The notes under the pieces were generated by a model. It saw only the letters and a list, made by a program, of their open reading frames with translations, made no database searches and was not told the origin of the DNA. The translations under genes and the position numbers were made by a program. 64,000 nt of DNA from Cloeon dipterum. Lineage: Eukaryota > Arthropoda > Insecta > Ephemeroptera > Baetidae. Every line of letters starts with the position of its first letter. Positions within the stretch are counted from its first letter, which is position 1. This document shows positions 1 to 12,615 of this stretch, one piece after another. Location of the stretch: positions 32,970,335 through 33,034,334 of the forward strand of contig NC_088788.1 of NCBI RefSeq assembly GCF_949628265.1, given 5' to 3'.

Positions 1-43
1 TCTTTCGTGAATGTTAAGAACAATAAAAAAATACTTTCTACAG

Positions 44-85
44 GACCCTATTAATGATTTAACAAACCTTTTTGGCGATTGCTGA
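44..85 (+). CDS. possible terminal coding exon of an unidentified upstream gene (partial)
   Basis: A polypyrimidine-rich stretch ending in an AG acceptor at 42-43 is followed by an open frame of 13 codons (DPINDLTNLFGDC) and a TGA at 83-85. The acidic/hydrophobic ending looks like a plausible C-terminus, and an AATAAA at 327-332 could end its 3' UTR. Everything upstream lies outside the window, so phase and identity cannot be tested, and the product is not recognised. It could equally be non-coding sequence with a chance acceptor. Confidence 0.3.
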   Translation, partial: DPINDLTNLFGDC

Positions 86-326
86 ACCTCCAGGTGGATT
101 ACTCCCATGATTGATACTGCCGGAATGCTGCCTTGTTATGAAAATTTGTGATGATTTTCAAAATGCTTAGAAAATTATTTATATATATGTATAATTATAA
201 TACCAAAACTAAAAGGACGAAACCTGGAATTTCAATCGGCTCGATAAAAAGTCAGTCAAGTTTGGTTTTGGTGGTTCAAGGAAAATTTTTCAAATTCTTG
301 CAACAAACTAATCAAGATGGTAACCA

Positions 327-332
327 AATAAA
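327..332 (+). terminator. AATAAA polyadenylation signal, plus strand
   Basis: Canonical hexamer about 240 bases after the candidate stop at 83-85. It would serve the gene entering from the left if that exon is real. The hexamer is common in AT-rich DNA, so support is weak. Confidence 0.3.
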
Positions 333-872
333 GTATCATCACTAGCTGTATATTTTTTAATTTGCGAGTTCTATCATATGTATTTTCCAGATTTATTTAA
401 ATTATAGAAGAGGAAAATCATTACAAAGGCAAAGAAATTAATGATTTTACATTTTTATCATATTTAAAAATAAATAAAATTCAAGGTTATGTTGGCAAAG
501 TTGGTACATCCATATGCTTGGTGCAGGATCCCGCGAAAAGTAAAGAGCGCGAATTCCGACGAGTAGTTCATGGATTACACATAGGAAATTTTTTATTTGG
601 CCTTACTAGCTAATTAGTAACATTATCATTCCATTGAGATACATTGGTTTTCTCGTTCGAAATTCTCGATATTTCGTATTTATTTAAATATAACTTTGAT
701 GTTGATGAAAAAATTAAATACTTTATATAAAATATTTTGAAAGCACTTCTGATTAATTGTTATTAGAAATATTAAAATAGGATAAAATAATAAATACTTC
801 CATGACCAAGTTTTTCTCCCATAAGATATCAAGGAAATGAAAGTCATTATAATTATACAATGAATATAAAAT
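333..872. other. AT-rich intergenic DNA between convergent gene ends
   Basis: No supported gene. A slightly GC-richer island at about 510-590 has a short open stretch on the minus strand but no convincing splice sites or recognisable product. Confidence 0.5.
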
Positions 873-878
873 TTTATT
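873..878 (-). terminator. AATAAA polyadenylation signal for UDP-glucose dehydrogenase
   Basis: TTTATT on the plus strand is AATAAA on the minus strand, about 115 bases past the UGDH stop at 993-995, which is a sensible 3' UTR length. Confidence 0.55.
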
Positions 879-992
879 AATAATTAGCTCATCCCGAATG
901 TTGTGCAGCGATAAAAAATCTTGAAAGAATTTGCGAACAAGATGAAAAGTAAATCAGATAGAGAGAGCAGCCATCCCATATTCTGAAAAATG

Positions 993-3691
993 CTACATTT
1001 GGTGGTTCTGACAGCCCCAGGCTCTCGCCACATCTCTGTGCATCTTCTTTCCAATAGTCTGCACGTGGAAGCCCAAGTTCTGTAGAAAATCGTGGTCCAA
1101 TATTTTTCTCCCGTCAAAAATGTAAGCCGGCTTCATCATGTCAGCGTAAATTTTCTCGTAGTCCAAAGTCTAAACAGGAGAGACTCGGTTGATGAGAAGT
1201 GAAATCAAAACACACTGAATACTCACAACAAACTCATCCCACTCGGTGCACACAATCAGTGCGTGAGTATTCTTTGTTGCCGAGTACGCGTCCGAGTGGA
1301 TGACAACGTTGCGATTGACAATGTCAGGGTCCATCGTCGAGCTGTTCAGGTCGTCAACAATCTGGTGAGGCTCAACCTTGAATGCAAATTGTTAAAAAAA
1401 AGTCGCAATCACAGCCGAAAAAGCACATACCTTAGGGTCATATATATGCAGGTGCGCTCCTTCAGCCAGGAGGTGCGTAGAAACGTAGATGGCGGGAGAT
1501 TCGCGAGTGTCTCCAGTGTTCTTCTTAAATGCAAAGCCGAGCACCGCTATCCGCTTGTCGGTCACAGTGTTGAACAGAGAAGAAACCACTTTTTCCGCGA
1601 ACCGTGACTTCTGATACTCATTCATGTCTATCACCTGAGGGACAAAAGAGAGCCACATTTGTTTGAATATGTTTAATTAGATTTTATTGCCGCTGTACGT
1701 AAAATTTGTAGCATTCCAAATAATTTTACATGCAGGAATCTGCAGTGTTAAATTTTAATTCTTAATTTTTATCAGAGCAACACAAATTTGGGATGAAATT
1801 ATAATGATCCACCAATCGATTTGTCTCACTGAACAGTGTGTTTCAAACCAAAAATCAGCTAAATAGAGCTAAAACTGTATTTTTTAAATCCATTTTTTTA
1901 AATTATCTAAAATCGTCAAATCGAAACAATTTCTACCTTTATGTAGTTCAAATCAGGAGAAGCTACATAGCTTTTATAATTTCACCTAAAATTAAAACGT
2001 TGAAACCTAAGAGCAAGCTCAGTCAAAACGTAGCATGCTATTTTATTTTAAACAACATGATTATCTTAATGCAACACTTACTTGCTGCCAATATGCAGCT
2101 ACATGGGGCAGGTTGAGGCACTCGCAGATGTAAACCAAGTTCAAAATGTCCTTTTGGAAACAGCTACCACCAAAACCTGGGAAATTGACCAAAAAGTACA
2201 AGAATTACAACACATCTGGTCCCGTGGCAAGCAGCCAACACCACCTGGGAAACCACAGAACTCGTGCATGCATATTCTTACCAACTGACGCCTGCAAGAA
2301 CTTGGGGCCGATGCGCGTGTCCAGGCCGACCGCACGCGCCACCTCGGACACGTCAGCGCCGGTGGCCTCGCACACCGCGGACAGTGAGTTGATACTAGAG
2401 ATACGTTGGGCGAGGAACGCGTTGGCCGCCAATTTAGACAGCTCCGATGACCAAGTGTTCATTGTGACGACCTTGGAGCTGGGGATCCAGTGCTCGTAGA
2501 CCCACGACAGCTGTCGCACCGCCTCTTGCCCTTCGGCAGTCTCTTCGCCGCCGATCAGCACTCGGTCCGCGTGCAGCAAGTCCTGAACCGCAGTACCTTC
2601 AGCCAGAAACTCTGGATTCGACAGAATCTGCAATTCAGACGTATTTGTTATGCAATGAAGTTTTTCTTCAAAATTTTAACGCCATTATTTAGCATGATTT
2701 GGCACCATAAAAATTTATATTTAAGACAATAAAAAATAAGCATCTAAAACAATGTTGAAATTTTTAATAACAAGATATCTTAATTTCCATAGTCCCGCCA
2801 TAACTCTTAATTACAAGATTTAGAAAGTTTTACAAACCATTGGCTTTGTTTAAAGACGTATTTTTTGGCTTTAATGACCATGAAATTTTAGCCAAATTTT
2901 TGCATGTCTCAAGAAGCTTTTGGTATTTTATATCAAGCTTGCTAGTAAAATACCCAAAGATAAAAATAATGATAAAAACCTATTTGTATAAGTGCTAGCC
3001 ATAAATCATTCAAATAAAAAACATGAGTTGTTAGTGATACCAATTTTCGCAGATAGTTAGCGTTATAGATAATGCTAAATAGCAGAATAGATTCAATTAA
3101 CCTGGTAAGAGCTATTGGGTTTGTTGTTGGCCTTCAAGATATTCATGATGGACTCGGCTGCCCTGACAGGTACCGTGCTCTTTTCCACCACTATCTTGTT
3201 GCCTTCAGCATTCTCAGCTATCATACGAGCAGCTCCCTCCACGTACTTCAAGTCGGCTGCTCTTCCCTGTGAAATAGTAATTGAAATAATCTGGCCAACG
3301 TAGATAAGGCAACATGAAACTTGCCTTTCCCATGCCAAAAGTCTTCGTTGGAGTGTTCACCGAAATAAAAATAAGATCCGCTTTGCGTATCGCCGACACG
3401 ATATCTGTTGAAAAGAAGAGATTCCGACCCCGGCACTGCTGTACAATTTCCATCAAACCGGGCTAAAAATAATTGGAAATTTTAGTTTAACATAAATTTA
3501 TTGAAAATTGCATTTCCAACGATTTATACCTCAAAAATGGGAAGTTTCTCGTTGGAATTCCACTGCGCGATGCGGTCCTTACTCAGGTCAACGACTGTGA
3601 TCTCAATGTCAGGGCATTTCAGGGCCATCACAGAGCAGGTCGGTCCGCCGACGTATCCGGCGCCGATGCAGCAGATTTTTTGTATCACCAT
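993..3691 (-). CDS. sgl: UDP-glucose 6-dehydrogenase (Sugarless/UGDH)
   Basis: Cytosolic enzyme that oxidises UDP-glucose to UDP-glucuronate in two NAD+-dependent steps, supplying glycosaminoglycan synthesis. Coding exons on the minus strand: 3530-3691, 3325-3462, 3102-3266, 2282-2627, 2082-2176, 1431-1634, 1227-1376, 993-1169. All junctions keep frame, giving 478 aa, close to the usual length of animal UGDH. The N-terminal Rossmann motif is GAGYVGG at residues 10-16. The dimerisation segment [11 protein letters not shown] starts exon 4, and the catalytic motif GGSCFQKD places the nucleophile at Cys276, split across the exon 4/5 junction region. The C-terminal UDP-binding half carries [14 protein letters not shown]. 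The start ATG (3689-3691) lies directly before the Rossmann strand. A minus-strand acceptor about 17 bases upstream suggests a separate 5' UTR exon. Intron 2 has a GC donor. The gene is divergent from the KCTD9 homologue. Identity is secure. Confidence 0.97.
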
Positions 3692-4849
3692 TGTGATTCG
3701 ACAGCAGGCTGGAATTTGAATGAGAATACTATCAAGAAGTGACTCCCCCGCACTGAAAGGTTGCAACCGGAAAAAGTCGTTCTTAAATGAGAGATAAAAA
3801 ACCAACAGCGTAATAACATGTTCAGCACAAAATTATGAAAATGTGAAAGAAAAGTTGCGCTGAAAATAAAGTGAAAATCTAGTTTCAGTCGATAAATAAA
3901 ATGCCTCAAATTCCCTTACCGTCTCAGAAATTTAACACCAATAATTGAAGGCCTAATTAGACTGAAATGACATTTTTCAATGCACCACAGCGAGGGCAAG
4001 AGAGCGGTGTCTACTTCTGCTGGTCTGCCAGTGCCAGAGCCAGGCCAGACAGACACTTAAATTTGTGTGGTGCGAACGCAAACGTCACTAGCATTACAAT
4101 GACAGCTGGAGGGGGTGGGCGGGGCAAAGTAAGCAAAACACTACTGGTGCAGGCTGACTGGTGCGGATCTCAAGAACCGTCAAACCAGCCGGAGCCGTAG
4201 CCACAGTGCTCGCAGTAGATGGTTTGTTGTGTTGATCTTGCAGCAGCACTCATCTGATTGACCGCTATCCCAGCTGTTATTTGCTTTTGAAGCTTTTTGA
4301 AAATTTCAACTATGAATGGTCGTAACTAGAGGTAGACGTCGTTAACTTTATAGTATCATTCAGTTCAATTATTGTATTTGTAAAAATGGCGAAGCGAAGC
4401 AGCCTCTTCCAGGACCTGCTATGCGGTGAACCATACACAATAAAACTTTCTCTATGCACCTATCAATTTGGTATTTTGATTTTGTTTTTTAATTAGAAGT
4501 GCGATATCCGCGGATTATGTTTTTCGTGATCTGGCTGAACTCATTTGTTTTAATGTAATTTTATATTGACGGAATTGCAAAATCCGCAAAATCAAGGTTC
4601 TCTTCCTTGTCGGTTGTACCCTGCGAATGTTTTAAATTTTACCCTCAATGAGCTAGATCTTTGCATAATTTTTAGAACAGAAGTCCATTGATTGATTGTG
4701 AGCTGAATTTTCCCTGCAGGAATTTTATAGAAATCTTTACTTTTTCAGACAAGGCGAAATACACATCTCAAAATCACACATCATAGTAGCAGAACAGCCG
4801 GGAAGCGTTTGATTGGGCAAGAGAAACTCCCACCCTTTTTCGTCTCAAT
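3692..4849. promoter_or_regulatory. divergent promoter region between UGDH and the KCTD9 homologue
   Basis: About 1.16 kb separates the two ATGs, which point away from each other. A GC-rich patch at roughly 3970-4220 includes a GC-box-like run near 4110-4126 (GGGGGTGGGCGGGG). Both first exons are probably preceded by leaders here. No TATA box stands out. The regulatory role is inferred from position and composition only. Confidence 0.45.
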
Positions 4850-6749
4850 ATGAAGAGGGTCGTTTTATTCAGGAACGGCACTGAAGTGGACGGAAAGGTT
4901 TGGCTTGCATTAATTATTGCAAAATTGGCAATATTATATTCCTCCGTGGTTCTCAGGTGTTTCTGGTCACGCACTCGCTGGAGGATCTGCTCACCTCAGC
5001 AAGTGTCAAGTTCAACATTCACGCCAAACGATTGTTCACCTCTCAGGGTGGTGAGATTGACGAGGTGAAGTTGCTGCGGGACGACGACGTGCTGTATGTG
5101 TCCGAGGGGGAAGACTTCCTCGGCTCCAGCGTGCGGCCAGTGAAATGCACCTCTGAGTGGGTTGTCCTGAACGTGGGTGGCAGGCGCTTCAGCACCACCA
5201 GGTCCACCCTGGTGGCCAAGGAGCCATCCTCCATGTTGGCACGCATGTTTGGCTCGGGTACGTGCTGGAAAGTTTCCTTCCTCGTTGTTTCTCAATCCAT
5301 GCCAATAGGTATGATGCCGGCCAACCAAGACCCTGAAGGCGCCTACCTCATCGACCGCAGCCCTGTTTACTTTGAGCCTATTCTCAACTATCTGCGCCAC
5401 GGCAAACTGGTCTACGACACCAACGTCAGCCCTGAGGGCCTGCTGGAGGAGGCGAGGTTCTTTGGCGTTGAGTCACTGATCCCACAGCTGGAGAACTTGG
5501 TCAGCCAGATGCACAGGTCCAAGGACCTGGCGCCTCTTGGCAGAAGGGACGTCATCAATGCCCTCATCATAACGCCCTACACAACAGAACTCAGATTCCA
5601 GGTGATTTCTAGGGGAAATAGCGAATGGCCACATTAATTCATTGCAGCAGGCATATCGTTATTAACTGAAGCGTGACAGAATTTATATTTGCACTGAATT
5701 ACCAGGGCCATGTTTCATTAAAATAGCATTTTTACAATGCCAAACGCTAAGGATTTATGGTATTTGTTAACAATTTGGTGTGTTATAAGTTTAATTGGGG
5801 TTTCCAGATCATAAAACCGTTATCAAACACTAAATAACGGTCGCAACAGAACATTTTAGATTTCTTATCCTAGATAAATGTCAAGTCCTGCAAGATAAAT
5901 ATTAAATAATTTTCTTTTAAATTGGCACCCAAAAGTTAAGATCTTAAATTTATATTTCTGGGTTTTAATTTTTAATGGCGGTTAAAGATCGGGCCTAGAA
6001 AATCGTAATAAAAAATTACTCATAGCCCGCGGGAAGAGCTGACAATTAGCAGAGCGAGCAGAGGTTAAAAAATAATACCAAACCTCTTTTGGAACATTAT
6101 ATAGTTTGGAGTTTTCTCATCTATAAACTGGCTATAAACTCATTTATGTCTGGCCACACGAGTCTAGTTAAAAAACACCCTTTTCACCTAAACGTTTGGT
6201 CTCGCTTAAAATAATCACCACAAATGTTTGTATCGGTTTCAGGGCGTGAATTTGGCTGGATCTGACCTGTCGAGACTGGACCTACGCTACATAAACTTCA
6301 AGTACGCGTGTCTGCACGGCTGCCGCATCATGGGCGCCAATTTGAGCTGGTGCTGCCTGGAGAGGGCCGACCTGAGCCACTCGCAGCTGGACGGTGCGCA
6401 GCTGCTGGGCGTGAAAATGCTGTGCGCCAACCTGGAGGGCGCCAGTCTGCGCAGCTGCAACTTCGAAGACCCGGCCGGCAACCGCGCCAACATGGAGAGC
6501 GTCAACTTGAAGGGCGCCAACCTGGAGGGTTCCAACATGGCCGGCGTCAACCTCAGGGTGGCCACCCTGAAGAACGCAAACCTGCAGAATTGCGTGCTCA
6601 GGGCGGCCGTGCTGGCCGGCGCGGATCTCGAGAGCTGTGACCTTTCAGGCTCTGATCTGCACGAGGCCAACTTGCGCGGCGCCAACCTGAAGGATGCGGC
6701 CTTCGAGTTGATGCTGACGCCGCTGCACATGTCGCAGACCATTCGTTAG
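4850..6749 (+). CDS. KCTD9: KCTD9-like BTB/pentapeptide-repeat protein
   Basis: Family members act as Cullin-3 substrate adaptors. Exons: 4850-4897, 4957-5257, 5309-5601, 6243-6749, total 382 aa (human KCTD9 is 389 aa). Order: an N-terminal KHA-like ubiquitin-fold region (residues about 1-80, beginning MKRVVLFRNGTEVDGK), a T1/BTB domain starting at WVVLNVGGRRFSTTRSTL and ending near ARFFGVESLIPQLE, then a C-terminal run of pentapeptide repeats of the A(N/D)LxG type encoded wholly by the last exon, ending in LTPLHMSQTIR as in vertebrate KCTD9. The first two introns are only 59 and 51 bases, the third 641 bases. The start is the first ATG in frame with the conserved N-terminus. An alternative reading through the unspliced first intron would lose the conserved VFLVTHSLEDLL junction, so it was not used. 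Confidence 0.95.
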
Positions 6750-8025
6750 TCATTGCCAACCTTGTGATATCAACGTGATTTTCATTTCAGTAGCATTTGC
6801 TGTAATTAAGTAGGAAATAGATCTGTTGAATCCAGTCAGTGATCGATTTCTATGCTAAGCATTGTACTGTTACTCAAAGTATCACTGTTGGAAACCCAGA
6901 GCATGACTAAAAAGTAACTATAACAATTTAAGACCTAGCAATAGGTTATATTTTGTATAAAAATAACAGTTAATTTTACTAAGTTAACAAAAATATTTAA
7001 ATCATTATATTCTCTTTTTTTTAAAAAAAGGGAAGGTAAATTTAAATACCAAAAACTAAAGAGGATTTGTAGCTCTGCTGGTAAATAATTATAGTTTATT
7101 TCTCTCGTCTGCTGTTGCAAAACTGAAAGTCGTAAAACGCTTCCTCTGATCACATTAGATTGCATTCAATCGCATGCAAGATTGAATGAAATTTGTGCTT
7201 TTGCCGGTTTCAAAAATACTTGTATCTTTTGTTTGACTCAAATTTTGGTTCAAATTTACACCTGCAAATCTGAAATTTCTTAAGAGCCAGATTTGCTAAA
7301 TGCTCTAGTAGGTAGGTCAATTCAATTGTATATAAATATAATCTAAATATTTTGTTTTTATGATAAATACTGTTAAATGAACATCCCACAAATCCCATAG
7401 CCTTGGCTGTTTTAGTTCCTGATCAGTTACAATAATTCATTTTCATAACAACTTAATTAAAATTTGACTTGGCTGTCCAAATGAATAATTATTGTAGTCA
7501 ACACTTCCAATGTCAAGATAAAATAATTGATGTCCCGTCTTAATTTTGCGCATTTCTAAATAAACGCTAGCGTCAAAATCGCTTGGGAGTCTCTCAAAGA
7601 GAAAAAGGTGTGTTGATTTTAAATCTACTAGTCAAATGTAATCTGGCGCAATATTTTATGAGTGTACATATTAATATTTAAGAGGGTTTAGTGCTCATTA
7701 TATTTATCGCTTATTTTTGTATTCAGTCTCTCAAGCACAAATCTTCCGAGTAAAGATAAAGTTTCAGGAGGAAAAGAGTAGATGTGTATCTTCTGAGAAG
7801 TCTTTAGCTTTAACTGTACACCTTTAAATTAATAAATCAATATTCAACTGTACAACGTATTTTTCCTTCTTACCGAGCCCCTTAAGAGAAATCGTTTTTG
7901 CAGTATTGGATATGGTATTTGAATATCATTTCCTTGCAGCAAAATCTTAGGTTTCCATTGTCATCTCGCAGCGGAAGAAAGCAACGCGCGCTGTAAAAAA
8001 ATATTGTTTGCTCGGCTGATGTTTC

Positions 8026-8047
8026 GAGAGAGAGAGAGAGAGAGAGA
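8026..8047. repeat. (GA)n microsatellite, 22 bp
   Basis: Eleven uninterrupted GA units. It directly precedes a GC-richer island and could act as a GAGA-factor type site, but only the repeat itself is seen. Confidence 0.9.
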
Positions 8048-9309
8048 TTGAACTTTGAGAGAAAGCCTCAAGGCAATCTGGTGTGCGGTGGAGGGACGAC
8101 AGATCAATGACTCTGCCAGAGGAATGCTGTGCCGTCCGACACACGCACAATGATCGCCAGCCGCCGCCGCCACCGCTACACGTCCATCCAGCCGCCGCCG
8201 TTCACATTGCATTTATGTACGGATAATATATGTAATCTGTTTTTCATCAATCAGCAGCAGATGTATGCACAACTGCCCAGATCAATCACCAGCGAGATGA
8301 GTTTTGCCACGACAAAGGCGTTTTTTGCACATAAAATTATCTCGTTCTATTAATAGCGTGCCAATGTCAGGAGTGCATACTAATTTTTACCATGCATCAA
8401 TCATAAGAAATTGAAATCGGATATAGATAAAAAAATCATTTTGATTTAAATTAATAATTGCTCAAGTAATTCCTCGTAAAATTGTTTACCCTGCTCTCGA
8501 TGCTAACCCTGAATAATCAGCAGTGTCAGTTTGAAACGTACAGTTTTTGTTGCGTTTGAGATGCACGAATAAATTACAAAAAACTTACTTCTCATCGATT
8601 TAAAATTTGCATTGTAGGATTTTAGGCTTTAATATTGACGGAGAAATATTAATTAATTTTACTTCACCTTTAGTGGAGGAAAATATTCTTGGATTCAATT
8701 TTAAAGTAGAATTTTCAATAACATTTTCCTTATTATTAACCGCTTGTATATCAGCAGTAAAAAGTTTCCGGCGCGATCCGTCATAACGCACTTTCTACAG
8801 GGCTCAATTATGGATTGTGTCATGATGACAGCAATCATAATCATTCTGGAATCTGCTGAGAAATCTATATCTCACGATATTAAGAGAGAGCGGTAAATTC
8901 GACCTGTTAATTTGACAACTTTATAATTGGTTGCTGGCGCAAATTAAATTTAGGCTCGAATAACAATATCAAAAAATAATTGCTGGTTATCATGGCATCC
9001 GCATTCTTGTAATTTCTGAGATCTTTAACTTTTTAGTGAACGACTGAAACAGTTTTTGTTCTTTGATATGTTTTCCTGAATTAAGTGATTTTAAGTATAT
9101 TTTGAAATATCAATATTATATTTTATGGACTGTAAAATTAAATTGATTTGAATCAACATAATTTTCAAAGTAACTTGAATCTCTAAAAAATCTTGAAATT
9201 CTCTTTAGAGAGAGTTTTGAAAAACAAACGCTTTTTTACGTTTATGAAATAAACATTAATCGAAAAATCGATGGTTATAGCCGTGCCTTTTATGAGACGG
9301 AGAGAAATG

Positions 9310-9610
9310 TGCGAGTTTAAAACATTTGTGCGTCTGCACTGGGACTTACTCTTAGAAACTGGGCGCTGCGTAGAAAGGGTTGAGTGTCCCCGAGGAGGAA
9401 TTTGAAGCTCGTGTCCGCCGAGCGAGCGTTGCAGCGCGCGAGTGAAGTGAGCCTTCTTTCCTCATGTTTCTGTTCTGCCTCCTCTCCCGGCAGCTTTTTG
9501 CTCCTGAGAGCGTGAGAGGAGACGTCACTAGAGCCAGCCACCTTCCGCACTGCACGGAGAAATAATATTAAATTAACGCACGCGGTCGTCCCTGGCGTCA
9601 TCAGCGTTTA
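9310..9610. promoter_or_regulatory. GC-rich island, candidate distal promoter or enhancer
   Basis: A sharply bounded GC-rich block inside AT-rich intergenic DNA, with a CRE-like GACGTCAC at 9521-9528 and no frame resembling a known protein on either strand. It lies about 8.5 kb upstream of the stomatin-like first coding exon and could be an alternative promoter of that gene. Inference from composition only. Confidence 0.25.
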
Positions 9611-12350
9611 GGGTTGCCGCGCGCAGTTTCACTTTTCCTGATAATGAGCTTCTTTTTTTGGGTGCCGCCGTAGGAGAGTGTTTTCCTTCCGAAGAAAGCA
9701 AATATTTGTGGAAAGAAAGTGACAGCGTCATTAGTGCAAACAAATCATTTAGGCCGTGCCGTAATCAAAGGTTGCGCGGCCAATTTTTGACGTGTCTTCC
9801 CTGCTGGCAGCCCTTGTTCATTGCTGCTTATACAAAGTCTCAGCAGCAGGCGGATTAATTATTAAAGTGACGTGAAAGCTCTTTCTTGTCGTCTTCCTCA
9901 AATTTGCCTTTCGCCGACGCAAAAGCCTTTTTAAATATTTAATTGCCTGCATGCATGAAATTGAGGACACAGTGCGGGCCAAAATGCGACCAGGGTAATA
10001 ACGAAAGACAAAGAAGTTGAGAACAATATTTGAAAACCACAAAACATGCACAATATAGTTGCATTGTTATCTCTTTTCAAAATTTCGAAAAGAAAAAAAG
10101 GACCGAATGATACCAAAAAGCAAATTTTTTCATAATATGCCAGATACTGACAGTTTTGCACGAATGATTTTCAACTGGACTTACCGAATAATTTCTGAAG
10201 AAAAAAATTGAGAGGTGTGGTTTACCACCAGCATGGCAGACGACGTCATTTTGATACTTTAGGTGTAAAATTTAGTAGGATTTTAATAAAATGACTGAAG
10301 TAAACTAGGAGCAGGTGGTTTATAATTTAATTGAGAGAAACTTGGACACTGATTTTAGGAGATTATAGCAACAACAGAGTTTGAACAAGCATTTAAAAGG
10401 ACCTGAGAGTTGGAACTGCTGGAACTGGAAGTTTTACTCGGACCCTCTAAAGACGTCCTGAAGGGAACAGATGTTTGCTTCCAACACAAGTTTTTCAAGA
10501 GATTTTATTTCCTGGATGGAATTCTCCCAGCCATGTGGACAATGTTCCTTGCAACAAGCTAACCTGATTTTAAAACATTACCCATATATAAGTTAATTAA
10601 AACCGAAGTTTTCCAGTAAAATAATAATTTCTAACAGGAAGGTACAGATAGTGGGATAAAATTAGCGTACTGAAGTCGTTACATTATTTCTTTCATGTCT
10701 AGGTGATTGAGAACTTAAAATAGCTTTTCCAACTAGAGCTATATTAGTGAAAGTCTAAAATCCATTTAAATAATTCATAGATGAAAGTTAAAAGTAGTCA
10801 AAAAACAACAATAAAATTTCTCCTAATCCCACATGCGCAGACCTATTACGAAATAATGCAGGGCCACAAACAAAATTAAAAATCAGTTTTCCTGCAAGCA
10901 ATTATTATATATGCAGTCCGTTGAACACAAACCACGCTTTTGGCTTTTATTTTTAACGTACACGTGTGTTCGAGTTTCCACGTTTTCTGTTTTTAATTAT
11001 TTCTCATGGCAGATCAAAGGGCGCATGAATTGTATATGTGGAGTCAGGCTGTTCGCGGATGCTTTGACCTCGCAAGCGGATGATATATAGTGAGAAAATT
11101 GGTTTTGCGTTTGAATTTGCCTACCTCTCACGCTGTGGAAGTTGACATTTTGGCGGCAAAAGCAGTCGAGAGTAAAATTTATGGGGGGTTTTAATTAAAT
11201 TTTGAGAGCCGAGTTGCAGTTCGCAATATAATATAAACCGTTACGAAAATATTTCACTCATTTTTTCAGTCGTGAAAAAAGAGGAACACATTATAACTAA
11301 AAAAAACTCGTTTATACCTTTGATTCACAATGCTACAGGATACATTTCTATTTTGGCAGTTGAACGACTTTGAGCACTGTTGTTTGGTGCTGGTAAAGGG
11401 ATCGATTGAAATTGTTTCATTTCACCGACTAATCAAATCTAAATTATATCATGATGATATCAATTTCTAAATCAAGAAGTTATTTTAACAAGGGAGCTTT
11501 GACTTTTGTTTGTATTCGGAAGTAAATTTAACTCACGCATAAATGATGAAAGGAGTGCTTTCAGCTGCTCTCGTATGTACTTTTCTCTTGCCTGAAATAT
11601 GCACGCTATCGAGATAAATAATTGAGGAGGCGCGCAGGAAACGTCGCCAATCGATGAGCCGGAAATGAATGATTGATGCGCGTTGAATTCACCTTGTGAC
11701 ACTTTAAGTATATTCGGGAAACCCGGTCGGAATGCGTAAGTAAGTCGATGATGCACATTTCTGCGCGCGGCCGATTCGTCGCACGAAAGAAGTTTGTAAG
11801 TGAGCGTGTATGTGTGTGTGTTGAACAAACAAGTCGGTCTGAATAATTTATGTCGCGCCGCGCCGCTGTCGATATAATTACAAGCGGCGTCGATTTCTTT
11901 ACCCTTCTACGAGATAAAAGAAAGTGCTGCAAATGCTCGAGCGCGTCGCCGAAAATTGGTTGCTTTTTTCGAGACTTCGTGTTAAGAGCCGGCGCGAGCC
12001 TCGTTAAAAAATATGAAAGGAGCAGAAATTATCCTCTTATGCGCACCACTTCTTACATTTTGTCCTGACTTGCTGCTGTAGGGAGGGAGAAGTCTGCATT
12101 TTGCAAAACGGGTGCGAGCCATATTTATGGAGCTCTCGGAAATACAAAAATGTTTTTCAGACAGCCGCAGGAAAGGAGCTTACCGCGGAGTACACTCTAG
12201 ATTTGGCATTCAGATAAAATTGATTCACGCATCAAGAGTTTTCAGTTCGGTTCAACTCAAGACGGAAGCGACCAAAAGATGGTGTAAAAATCATTAAACT
12301 TTTTAAACAAATTGAGAACTATTTTAATTTATTTTTATATTAACGAAATA

Positions 12351-12615
12351 AGAGGTCTAAGCCAGCCGGCAAATTTTGGGTCACGTGGGCAGCCGCCAGC
12401 CGCCGTGAATGTGGCTGCGCAAGCCACGCCAGCCACCGGTGAAAATGGGTCAAAAATTAAAAAGTGCAGGAGAAAAAATGACTCTGGGCCCTTCGGGTTG
12501 TTAAGCACTACCAAACTTCACGTAAAAAATATTGTCAGCTGCCAGCCTCCGGGCGAAATAATCGGCTAAGCCGGTCCCGCCTGCCGCCGCCTTAAATCTC
12601 GCGGCTGAAACCTCT
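12351..12615 (-). mobile_element. MITE-like element, copy 1
   Basis: About 265 bp, GC-rich, bounded by imperfect terminal inverted repeats (AGAGGTCTAAGCC at the left, GGCTGAAACCTCT at the right). The whole block aligns with the reverse complement of 18400-18598, including the shared inner block GCCGCCGCCTTAAATCTCGCGGCTGA next to one terminus. No coding capacity. It is more degraded at its ends than copy 2. Confidence 0.7.

Larger units (their letters stand above)
6750..12350. other. KCTD9 3' UTR and long gene-free interval
   Basis: No gene is recognised in these 5.6 kb. The left end must hold the KCTD9 3' UTR. Two GC-richer islands stand out of the AT-rich background, at about 8060-8215 and 9310-9610. 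A (GA)n tract is at 8026-8047. The remainder is AT-rich with no conserved reading frame and no splice-bounded coding block. Confidence 0.55.

Noticed and set aside
6287-6742. 151-codon minus-strand frame over the KCTD9 pentapeptide-repeat exon
   Set aside because: It mirrors the periodic pentapeptide repeats; the plus-strand product matches KCTD9 throughout.
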